Shown here: piece after piece, positions 46,162 through 53,946 of the stretch
Layout: each line of letters opens with the position of its first letter
Position numbering within the stretch: the stretch's first letter is position 1
Assembly (NCBI RefSeq): GCF_030244015.1
Contig: NZ_JASSYX010000002.1
Coordinates: 1-64,000, forward strand
Direction: 5' to 3'
DNA length: 64,000 bases
From: Pedobacter ginsengisoli
GTDB taxonomy: Bacteria > Bacteroidota > Bacteroidia > Sphingobacteriales > Sphingobacteriaceae
Notes under the pieces: model-generated
Databases searched by the model: none
The model's input: the letters and a program-made list of their open reading frames with translations, nothing else
What the model was told of the DNA's origin: nothing
Program-made: the position numbers and the translations under genes

Positions 46162-46653
46162 TTAACTTGCATGTTTAATGTCCGTGTTCTGGCTGTTCAT
46201 TGCCGCCTTTGCAGCACAGTCAAAGCAAACGCCGTACATGTTCAAAGAATGGTGCTTGATCTCAAATTTGAGCAGATCCCCCACCATACTCTGGATCTGG
46301 TGGATACGGGGGTCACAGAATTCTACAACTTTACCGCAATCAATACAGATCACATGGTCATGCTGGTGATAACCATAAGATTTTTCAAACTGCGCCATGT
46401 TCTTGCCAAACTGATGTTTGGTGACCAGGTCACATGAAACCAATAGCTCTAGTGTATTGTATACTGTAGCCCTGCTCACACGATATTTTTGATTTTTCAT
46501 GTGGATATAGAGGGTTTCCACATCAAAGTGATCATCTCTCGAATAGATCTCTTCCAGGATGGCAAAACGCTCAGGCGTTTTCCTCAGGCTTTTATTTTCG
46601 AGATAGGCTTCGAATATTTTTCTAACCAGCTCGCTGTTATGGTTTGTAGACAT
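46162..46653 (-). CDS. Fur-family metalloregulator
   Basis: 163 residues from the MSTNHN start at 46653. A longer frame from 46701 is rejected because the promoter TTG-N20-TACCTTTG lies inside it. N-terminal winged helix (LRKTPERFAILEEIYS, VSRATVYNTLELLVS) and a C-terminal dimer domain with the His-rich HQHDHVICIDCGKVVEFCD and a second Cys pair in GVCFDCAAKAA for structural zinc. May be Fur, PerR or Zur; the histidine set fits Fur or PerR. The iron receptor operators at 25.0 kb are possible targets. An AAAGGAG sequence lies between the -7 element and the start. Confidence 0.92.
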   Translation of the reverse strand: MSTNHNSELVRKIFEAYLENKSLRKTPERFAILEEIYSRDDHFDVETLYIHMKNQKYRVSRATVYNTLELLVSCDLVTKHQFGKNMAQFEKSYGYHQHDHVICIDCGKVVEFCDPRIHQIQSMVGDLLKFEIKHHSLNMYGVCFDCAAKAAMNSQNTDIKHAS

Positions 46654-46670
46654 AGTTTTTAAACTCCTTT

Positions 46671-46701
46671 CAAAGGTACCAATTTTTATATAAAACACCA
46701 A
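46671..46701 (-). promoter_or_regulatory. promoter of the Fur-family gene
   Basis: On the minus strand TTG (46699-46701), 20 bases, TACCTTTG (46671-46678), a full Bacteroidota promoter match within the 62-bp gap after the RelA/SpoT gene. Confidence 0.7.
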
Positions 46702-46715
46702 TGATTTATAGTAAA

Positions 46716-48926
46716 TTACGCGTCAAACCTGGTAACTCCGGTAACCCCTTTTACTCTTAACAGATTTTCAATCAGGTTGTCCAGGTGCTCCTTGTCATTT
46801 ACAAAGATCATAATAGATCCGTCAAAAATCCCATTATCGGTATCTACAGTTATAGAACGCATATTTACCTTAAAATCGTTTGAAATTACTTTTGTAATGT
46901 TGTTGATCAGTCCTACATCATCAATACCGATGATGTGCAGGCCGGTCAAAAATGTCAGTTCCTGCTGTTTGTTCCATTTTGCTTTCACCACCCTGTAGCC
47001 ATAATTTGCCATCAGTTGCGCAGCATTGGGGCAGTTCGTCCGGTGGATCTTGATCCCTTCATTTACCGTTACAAAGCCAAATACATCATCCCCGGGAATA
47101 GGGTTACAGCAGGCTGCCAATGTATAATCTATCTTCTGCAGATCTTCGCCGATCAGCAGCGTATCGGATTCCGGGCCTTTGATCTTGCTCAGCATGGTTT
47201 CTATCTGCTGATGCTCATTCCGTTCCGCATTTCCCCGGTTTTCTATTTCTTTTTCACTGGCCAGGTAATCCTTCAGGTCTTTCAGCTCGATCTTTCCATT
47301 GGCAACTGCAATAAACAGTTCTTGTGTGGACGGCAATTTAAAGAAATAACTGAGTTTATTTAGATTGTCAGTATTGTAAGTGATCTTCAAGGACTTGAGT
47401 TTGCGTTCCAGGGTTTCTTTACCAGTTTCCGCAATCTTTCTCTTTTCTTCTTTTAAAGAAGATTTGATCTTTGACTTTGCCTTGGCTGTTACGACTATAT
47501 TCAGCCAGTCTTCCTTCGGGGCCTGCTTTCCCGAGGTAATGATCTCTACCTGGTCCCCGTTCTGCAATTTGTAGGATAGCGGAACCAGTTTATGATTTAC
47601 CTTCGCGCCAATACACTTGGCCCCTACATCCGTGTGGATCTCAAAGGCAAAATCGAGCGCTGTAGCACCCAGAGGCAGCTGCAGCAAAGCACCCTTAGGC
47701 GTAAAAATAAAAATCTCATCAGAGAAGAGGTTCATCTTGAAATCGTCCAGGAAATCCAGGGCATTCGCCTCTGGGTTGCTCAGCATTTCCCTTACTTTCA
47801 TGATCCATTGGTCAAGACCATTGTCATTGCTTGATTCTTTATATTTCCAGTGTGCAGCAAAGCCTTTTTCCGCGATCTCATTCATTCTCTGGGTGCGGAT
47901 CTGGATCTCTACCCACTGTCCCTTCGGTCCCATTACCGTCGTGTGCAGTGATTCATAACCATTCCCTTTAGGAGAAGACACCCAATCCCGCAGTCTGTCC
48001 GGATTGGGACGGTATAAGTCGGTCACAATAGAATAGGCCTTCCAGCAATCTGCTTTCTCACGTTCCGGACTGCTGTCCAATATGATCCTGATGGCAAAAA
48101 GATCATAAACCTCCTCGAAAGGAATGTTTTTGCTTTTCATCTTATTCCAGATCGAATGGATGGATTTTGGCCTGCCATAAACATCAGCTTTTAATCCCTG
48201 CTCAGCCAGGATCTCGTTGATAGGCTCCACAAATCTTTTGATGAACAAAGTTCTTTCCGTTTTTTTCTCGTTGAGCTGCGTGGCAATGTACTTATAAGTA
48301 TCCGGCTCCAGGTATTTCATGGAGAGGTCTTCCAGTTCTGATTTAATCGCATAAAGTCCAAGCCTGTGGGCCAGCGGGGCATACAGATAAATTGTTTCAG
48401 AAGCTATTTTCAGCTGTTTCTGTCTGGGCATAAAATCCATAGTCCGCATGTTGTGCAGACGGTCTGCCAGCTTAATCAGGATTACCCGTACATCATCTGC
48501 CAGCGTCAGCAACATTTTTCTGAAATTTTCAGCCTGCAGGGAGCTGTTGTAATCAAATACGCCTGATATTTTGGTCAGACCGTCAATGATCTTGGCTGTC
48601 TTTTTTCCAAACTCCCGCTCTATGTCCTCCAGGGTGATATCTGTGTCCTCCACTACATCATGAAGCAGTGCACAAACAATGGAAGTAGTGCCGAGGCCAA
48701 TTTCCTCAGCCGCGATCTGTGCTACAGCTATCGGATGATAAATATAAGGTTCCCCGGATTTCCTGCGCATGTTCTTATGGCTCTCCAGCGCCATGTCGAA
48801 TGCTTTCCTGATCTCTTTTTTGTCCCCCCTCTGCATCGTTGGCTTACAAGCGCGCAAAAGCGCCCTGTACCGTTTCAGGATCTCTAGTTTCTCCGCTTCT
48901 AAATCTATCACCAATGCGTTCTTCAT
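46716..48926 (-). CDS. bifunctional (p)ppGpp synthetase/hydrolase, RelA/SpoT type
   Basis: 736 residues with all domains of the long RSH proteins: HD hydrolase (intact H64 in IYHPI, H89-D90 in LLHDVVEDTD), synthetase (RPKSIHSIWNKM, VSSPKGNGYESLHTTV, WVEIQIRT), TGS (IFTPKGALLQLPLGATALDFA), zinc-finger-like region (LAACCNPIPGDDVFGF) and C-terminal ACT (VDTDNGIFDGSIMIFV). The intact HD residues predict hydrolase activity, so it is likely the single Rel-type enzyme rather than a synthetase-only RelA. It controls the stringent response. First in a relA/spoT - fur-family - purA series. Confidence 0.95.
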   Translation of the reverse strand: MKNALVIDLEAEKLEILKRYRALLRACKPTMQRGDKKEIRKAFDMALESHKNMRRKSGEPYIYHPIAVAQIAAEEIGLGTTSIVCALLHDVVEDTDITLEDIEREFGKKTAKIIDGLTKISGVFDYNSSLQAENFRKMLLTLADDVRVILIKLADRLHNMRTMDFMPRQKQLKIASETIYLYAPLAHRLGLYAIKSELEDLSMKYLEPDTYKYIATQLNEKKTERTLFIKRFVEPINEILAEQGLKADVYGRPKSIHSIWNKMKSKNIPFEEVYDLFAIRIILDSSPEREKADCWKAYSIVTDLYRPNPDRLRDWVSSPKGNGYESLHTTVMGPKGQWVEIQIRTQRMNEIAEKGFAAHWKYKESSNDNGLDQWIMKVREMLSNPEANALDFLDDFKMNLFSDEIFIFTPKGALLQLPLGATALDFAFEIHTDVGAKCIGAKVNHKLVPLSYKLQNGDQVEIITSGKQAPKEDWLNIVVTAKAKSKIKSSLKEEKRKIAETGKETLERKLKSLKITYNTDNLNKLSYFFKLPSTQELFIAVANGKIELKDLKDYLASEKEIENRGNAERNEHQQIETMLSKIKGPESDTLLIGEDLQKIDYTLAACCNPIPGDDVFGFVTVNEGIKIHRTNCPNAAQLMANYGYRVVKAKWNKQQELTFLTGLHIIGIDDVGLINNITKVISNDFKVNMRSITVDTDNGIFDGSIMIFVNDKEHLDNLIENLLRVKGVTGVTRFDA

Positions 48927-49144
48927 CTATCTGTCAGTTTCAATATGTTTTTAACTTATCCCGTCCAATGAAATGCTTATTCCATTTTTATGCAAATATG
49001 ATACTAATATGAACAATAATTTTTCAATAATTATGTTTTCTCATAGTTCAGGTGCTATTGTATTAATTACGTAAAATATATGGCCATATGCTGCTAAAAC
49101 CTTATATTAGACTATAAATAAAAACTAAAATATAAAATTAGCCG

Positions 49145-49152
49145 TACTTTTG
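49145..49152 (+). promoter_or_regulatory. -7 element of the DUF4294 gene
   Basis: TACTTTTG, exact TAnnTTTG, 16 bases before the ATG. No -33 element visible in the AT-rich sequence upstream. The rest of the 242-bp divergent gap shows nothing recognisable. Confidence 0.4.
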
Positions 49153-49168
49153 CAGGGGATATAAATTT

Positions 49169-49786
49169 ATGAAATTTTATAGGTTATTTATTCTGTTAAT
49201 TGTCATTATTACTTGCGCCGACGCAAAAGCGCAAAGTGGATATGCGTCTGTAAAGTTGCCTGTACTTGGCAAAAATGACACAATACGCGTAGCCGGTACT
49301 AATGTTGACGGAGAGATGATCCCCTGGATAGCCCTCCATGAAGTAGTTATCTATGCAAACCGCATATTTAAGTCCCCGGCCGAGAGGGCTGCCTATAACA
49401 GGCTCAGGTATAATGTAATGAAAGTTATGCCCTATGCGCTATATGCTAAAAGAAGGTATGAGCAGTTGGAAAAAGACATCGCGCTGGCTACCGAAAAAAA
49501 ACAGCAAAAGGCACTGGTAAAACAATGCGATAAGGAGATCAAAGAAATGTTCAACCGGGAAATCAAAGAGCTTACCATCACGCAGGGCCAGATCCTGACC
49601 AAATTAATAGACCGCGAGGTGGGCAGGACCACATACGATATCGTGAAAGAAACAAAAGGGGGCTTCACTGCCTTTCTGTATCAGTCTGTGGCGAGGGTAG
49701 TCGGGCACAACCTAAAGAACACTTATAATCCCCAGGAGGAAAGAGACATAGAATCCATCATTGTATCATCAGGTTTTTACCAGTAA
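49169..49786 (+). CDS. DUF4294 exported protein
   Basis: 205 residues, signal peptide about 1-22 (ending AKAQ). After a short strand region (GEMIPWIALHEVVIYANRIF) it is mostly helical and highly charged (YEQLEKDIALATEKKQQKAL, EIKEMFNREIKELTITQG), possibly a coiled coil. This is the Bacteroidota family DUF4294; function is not known. Four bases before the glutathione-peroxidase-like gene, so probably in one operon with it and bshB1. Confidence 0.8.
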   Translation: MKFYRLFILLIVIITCADAKAQSGYASVKLPVLGKNDTIRVAGTNVDGEMIPWIALHEVVIYANRIFKSPAERAAYNRLRYNVMKVMPYALYAKRRYEQLEKDIALATEKKQQKALVKQCDKEIKEMFNREIKELTITQGQILTKLIDREVGRTTYDIVKETKGGFTAFLYQSVARVVGHNLKNTYNPQEERDIESIIVSSGFYQ

Positions 49787-49790
49787 CCAC

Positions 49791-50270
49791 ATGTCTGAAC
49801 CTTCAAAAAGTATACACCAGTTCAAAGCAAAATTGATCACTGGCAAGGATAAAAACCTTTCCGACTATAAAGACAAAGTACTTCTGGTAGTAAACATCGC
49901 TTCAGCATGCGGTTTTGTGGGCCAGCTCAAAGAACTGCAGGAACTCCGGGAAGAGTTTAAGACGCAGGGCTTTGAAGTACTTGGATTCCCGTCCAACGAT
50001 TTTGGCAGACAGGAGCCGCTTGAGGGTGCTGACATCAGTGCTTTTTGCAAGGACAATTATGGAGTACAGTTTCCGGTATTTGACAAAATGATGGTAAGGG
50101 GTGAAGAGGCAAACCCTATCTTTAAGTTTCTGACCAAAACATCCACACCAAGATGGAACTTTCATAAATACCTGATCAACAGAAAAGGAGAGGTAGTGGA
50201 TTACTTTTTTCCGTTTACCAGCCCCCAGTCTTCCAAAGTGAAAAAGAAAATACAAAAATTGTTAAAATGA
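49791..50270 (+). CDS. glutathione-peroxidase-like thiol peroxidase
   Basis: 159 residues from MSEPSK at 49791 (a frame start at 49761 would overlap the previous gene). Peroxidatic cysteine C40 in NIASACGF, with Q74 in GRQEP and W122-N123 in PRWNFHKY completing the catalytic tetrad. A second cysteine C86 in AFCKDNYGVQFP occupies the resolving position of thioredoxin-type peroxidases, so glutathione is unlikely to be the reductant. Its stop codon overlaps the bshB1 start (ATGA), tying it to bacillithiol synthesis. Reductant (thioredoxin or a bacilliredoxin) is inferred. Confidence 0.9.
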   Translation: MSEPSKSIHQFKAKLITGKDKNLSDYKDKVLLVVNIASACGFVGQLKELQELREEFKTQGFEVLGFPSNDFGRQEPLEGADISAFCKDNYGVQFPVFDKMMVRGEEANPIFKFLTKTSTPRWNFHKYLINRKGEVVDYFFPFTSPQSSKVKKKIQKLLK

Positions 50271-50983
50271 AATTAGACATATTAGTGCTTGCCGTTCATC
50301 CCGACGACGCTGAACTGGGTTGTTCAGGAACTATTTTAAAACACATAGCAGAAGGAAAGAAGGTTGGTATAGTTGATTTTACCAGGGGTGAGCTTGGTAC
50401 CAGGGGTTCAGCAGAAATCCGCGACAGGGAAGCCGCAGACTCCGCAAAAATACTTGGTCTGGATGCCCGTGAAAATCTGAAGTTCAGGGATGGGTTCTTC
50501 AGCAACGACGAAGCTCATCAGCTGGAAGTCATCAGAATGATCCGGAAATATCAGCCGGAGATCGTACTTGCCAATGCCCTTCATGACAGGCATCCGGACC
50601 ATGGACGCGCAGGAGATCTTGCCAATGACGCTTGTTTCCTGTCAGGCCTTTCAAAGATCCACACGCAGCTGGATGGGAATGAGCAGGAAGCCTGGCGCCC
50701 CGGATTAATGCTTCAATACATCCAGGACCGCTACATCCGGCCAGATATCATCATAGACATTACGCCGTATATAGAAACAAAGATCGCGGCTATAAAAGCA
50801 TACAAGACCCAATTTTTTAACCCGGATGAAGACGGTCCCGAAACATATATCTCGTCACCGGATTTCTTTGAAAGTGTAATCGGCAGGGCAAGGGAGTTCG
50901 GCAAGTCCATAGGCACCACGTATGCAGAAGGTTTTACTTCCCGCAAGCTGTTGGGTGTTGACAATCTTTTTAATTTGCTGTAA
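50267..50983 (+). CDS. bshB1: bacillithiol biosynthesis deacetylase BshB1
   Basis: 238-residue zinc N-acetylglucosaminyl-malate deacetylase of the PIG-L/LmbE family. Zinc motif AVHPDDAELGCSGT near residues 8-21 and the later HDRHPDHGRAGDLA supply His and Asp ligands; the FTRGELGTRGSAEIRDREA segment is typical of BshB1. It removes the acetyl group from GlcNAc-malate before cysteine is added. It overlaps the peroxidase gene by four bases (ATGA). bshA and bshC are not in the window. Confidence 0.93.
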   Translation: MKLDILVLAVHPDDAELGCSGTILKHIAEGKKVGIVDFTRGELGTRGSAEIRDREAADSAKILGLDARENLKFRDGFFSNDEAHQLEVIRMIRKYQPEIVLANALHDRHPDHGRAGDLANDACFLSGLSKIHTQLDGNEQEAWRPGLMLQYIQDRYIRPDIIIDITPYIETKIAAIKAYKTQFFNPDEDGPETYISSPDFFESVIGRAREFGKSIGTTYAEGFTSRKLLGVDNLFNLL

Positions 50984-51029
50984 GCCAACAAAAAGGGTTC
51001 CGGTTTGTTTTAATTAGCAAACTCCAAAT

Positions 51030-52391
51030 ATGGCCAGTATCTTCTCATCCTTAAAAACAGCCTATACACTCTTCAAAAGTGTTGATTTTGCAAAACTGGA
51101 TGCGCTTTCTAAAAAAGTAGACATTACAAAGATTGTAGACTCGGTAGCGGGCCTCGATGATGCCCAATTGCAGGGCTTAATGAAAATGGTGGCAATCCCG
51201 GCGAAAAAAAGAGAATTACCGCCTGTAGAAGGTGATTTTTATCATCTTGGCGATGAAGCGCTCAAAGAGGAGGACAGAGAACTGCAGCTGAAGGTCAGGG
51301 CATTTTTAGAAAAGGAGGTTAAACCAATCGTCAACCACTATTGGCTCCGGGCAGAATTTCCGTTTGAGCTCATTCCAAAAATAGCAGAACTGAACATCTG
51401 CGGCCTGACCTATCAGGGTTATGGCTGCCCCAATAAATCAAATCTCATGGAGGGGTTCCTGGCCATGGAAATGGCTCGGATAGACACGTCGATCTCTACT
51501 TTTTTTGGTGTTCAGAGCGGATTGGCAATGGGCTCGATCTATCTTTTAGGCTCGGAAGCACAAAAAGCGCAATGGCTGCCATCCATGCAACAACTGAAAA
51601 CCCTGGGTGCTTTTGGTTTAACGGAGCCGGAAGTTGGCTCGGGTGTAGCAGGCGGCCTTACTACGACAGCCAAAAGGCAGGGCAGCAAATGGGTACTCAA
51701 TGGCCAGAAGAAATGGATCGGCAATGCGACCTTCGCCGATGTGACCATCATCTGGGCCCGTGATGTTGATGACAATGAAGTAAAGGGCTTTTTGGTGAAA
51801 AAAGGAACCAAAGGTTTTGCCGTTGAAAAGATGATGGATAAAATGGCACTCCGGATTGTTCAAAACGGCCTGATCACACTGACCGGCTGCGAGATAGGTG
51901 AAGAAGACAGACTTCAAAATGCAAATTCATTTAAAGATACCGCCAAAGTACTAAAGATGACCAGAGCAGGGGTAGCCTGGCAGGCAGTAGGCTGCGCGCG
52001 CGGTGCCTATGAAAGTGCATTGCACTATACCAGGACCAGAAAGCAGTTTGGCAAACCCATCGCTTCCTATCAGCTCATTCAAAACCACCTGGTCGAAATG
52101 CTGTCCAACCTGACGGCTATGCAAACGCTGTGTTTCCGTTTGTCTCAGCTCCAGGATCAGGGCCTGCTGACAGATGAGCACGCCTCACTGGCAAAAGTAT
52201 TCTGTTCCATGCGTACCCGGGATGTAGTGAGCCGCGCCCGTGAAGTTATGGGTGGCAACGGCATATTACTCGAATATGATGTAGCCCGATTTGTAGCCGA
52301 CGCGGAGGCCATTTATTCCTATGAAGGAACCAAGGAAATCAATACCCTAATCGTCGGCCGTGCCATTACCGGTTTCTCAGCTTTTGTTTAG
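51030..52391 (+). CDS. acyl-CoA dehydrogenase, glutaryl-CoA dehydrogenase-like
   Basis: 453 residues: an unusual N-terminal extension of about 60 residues (FSSLKTAYTLFKSVDFAKLD), then the three-domain acyl-CoA dehydrogenase fold. FAD-binding FGLTEPEVGSGVAGGLTT and WIGNATFADV, and the catalytic Glu in YSYEGTKEINTLIVGRAITG, which matches the glutaryl-CoA dehydrogenase placement. It could act in lysine breakdown together with the aminotransferase gene on the opposite strand, with which it overlaps by 15 bases at the 3' ends. Other acyl-CoA substrates are possible. Confidence 0.85.
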   Translation: MASIFSSLKTAYTLFKSVDFAKLDALSKKVDITKIVDSVAGLDDAQLQGLMKMVAIPAKKRELPPVEGDFYHLGDEALKEEDRELQLKVRAFLEKEVKPIVNHYWLRAEFPFELIPKIAELNICGLTYQGYGCPNKSNLMEGFLAMEMARIDTSISTFFGVQSGLAMGSIYLLGSEAQKAQWLPSMQQLKTLGAFGLTEPEVGSGVAGGLTTTAKRQGSKWVLNGQKKWIGNATFADVTIIWARDVDDNEVKGFLVKKGTKGFAVEKMMDKMALRIVQNGLITLTGCEIGEEDRLQNANSFKDTAKVLKMTRAGVAWQAVGCARGAYESALHYTRTRKQFGKPIASYQLIQNHLVEMLSNLTAMQTLCFRLSQLQDQGLLTDEHASLAKVFCSMRTRDVVSRAREVMGGNGILLEYDVARFVADAEAIYSYEGTKEINTLIVGRAITGFSAFV

Positions 52392-53717
52392 CCCGGGCAA
52401 GATCTTTTCCATTGCCGCTATACCCTCATCGATATGTTTCTTCCCGATACAGAGCGCTGGCCTGAACCTTATCGTCTGATTGCCGCAACCCAGGAACATC
52501 ACATTGTGCTGTAAGCCTTTTTCTATAAAGGCATCGCGCATAGCTTTATCCGGAAAATCAAAAGCACACAGTAAGCCTCTCCCGCGCACATTACTCATGT
52601 GGCTATGTTTCGCAGCAAGCTTCTCTAACTGTGCTTTCAGATATTCACCAACTACGGCGGCATTTTCACAAAGATGATCTTCGGCTATGATCTGCAGGAT
52701 CTGCGATGAACGTACCATATCTACCAAATTCCCTCCCCAGGTAGAGTTGATCCTGGACGATACTTTAAATACGTTATTTTCGACCTCGTCTACCTTTTTT
52801 CCAACCAATATGCCGCATACCTGCATTTTTTTTCCAAATGCCACAATATCCGGACGCGCTTTTTCACTAAAATGCTGATGGCACCAGAATTTACCGGTCA
52901 GTCCTACTCCGGTCTGCACTTCATCATAGATCAGAAAAGCCTCATTTTTATCGGCGAGGGCCTTTAATTCTACCAAAAACTCCTCCCTGAAGTGATTATC
53001 TCCGCCTTCCGATTGAATCGGTTCAATGATAATTGCGCAGATTTCATCTTTGTGATCAATAAAAGCCTGTTTTACCTGGGATAAGGACTGCGCTTCAGTT
53101 TCCATGACCTGACGCAGGTTTTCACCCTCCAGTGGAAATTTTAAAACGGGAGTTGAAACCCTCGGCCAGTCAAACCTGGCAAACCATTTGGTTTTATCCG
53201 GCAATGTATTGGTGAGACTCAGTGTATAGCCGGTCCTGCCATGAAAAGCCTTTTCAAAATGAAGGACCTTAAAGCCTTTTTCTTTAGTATAGCCGCGGGC
53301 AAAGTTCTTTTGTACCTTCCAGTCCATCGCTACTTTTAGTGCGTTTTCTATGGCCAGTCCCCCGCCAGCTATAAAAAAAGCATGTGGCAGATAGTCCGGA
53401 ATTCCATGTTTGGAAAAGGTATCTACAAATTGCGCATACTGCTGGGTATAGACATCAGAATTTGAAGGATTTGCTAAAGCTGCCAGCAGCAGATTTTTCT
53501 TAAATTCCTCATCATTGATCATTTTCGGGTGATTGTAGCCCAGCGGCACAGACGCAAAGCAGGTAAAAAAATCGAGTAGTGTGCGTTTGTTTTTCGAGTC
53601 ATAGATATAAGCTCCCTGACTTTTTTCCATGTCATAGGTCAGGTCAAAGCCATCGGCTAAAATATGCTTGCTCAAAGTTTCATTTACCTGTTCAGGATTT
53701 ACCGTTAACTGATACAT
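52377..53717 (-). CDS. lat: L-lysine 6-aminotransferase
   Basis: 446 residues from MYQLTVNPEQ at 53717. Class III PLP aminotransferase; the cofactor lysine is in IVAFGKKMQVCG. The opening TYDMEKSQGAYIYDSKNKR and FTCFASVPLGYNHPKM match lysine 6-transaminases, which turn lysine and 2-oxoglutarate into 2-aminoadipate 6-semialdehyde and glutamate. Other motifs: IIEPIQSEGGDNH and YDEVQTGVGLTG. Stands divergent from the D-lactate dehydrogenase gene across 229 bases. Ornithine or acetylornithine aminotransferase is less likely from these motifs. Confidence 0.9.
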   Translation of the reverse strand: MYQLTVNPEQVNETLSKHILADGFDLTYDMEKSQGAYIYDSKNKRTLLDFFTCFASVPLGYNHPKMINDEEFKKNLLLAALANPSNSDVYTQQYAQFVDTFSKHGIPDYLPHAFFIAGGGLAIENALKVAMDWKVQKNFARGYTKEKGFKVLHFEKAFHGRTGYTLSLTNTLPDKTKWFARFDWPRVSTPVLKFPLEGENLRQVMETEAQSLSQVKQAFIDHKDEICAIIIEPIQSEGGDNHFREEFLVELKALADKNEAFLIYDEVQTGVGLTGKFWCHQHFSEKARPDIVAFGKKMQVCGILVGKKVDEVENNVFKVSSRINSTWGGNLVDMVRSSQILQIIAEDHLCENAAVVGEYLKAQLEKLAAKHSHMSNVRGRGLLCAFDFPDKAMRDAFIEKGLQHNVMFLGCGNQTIRFRPALCIGKKHIDEGIAAMEKILPGLNKS

Positions 53718-53946
53718 AATTTGATGTTTTGGTGCAAGCCAAATGTAATCAAAACCGCTCAAAATAAACAAATTAGGCGCTTTTTGAACGCGCTGTGTAA
53801 ATATGGGTTTAAACAGTTTAAAGTTGGTTTTTGAAATGAAATGGGTTTTGGTCTTTTTTAGTTTTTTTATAAATGTTGTTTTTTAATCTCGAAACAGCGC
53901 TCAATAAGTTTTAGATTAATTTGACAATTTTGCTGATCTTCATGCC

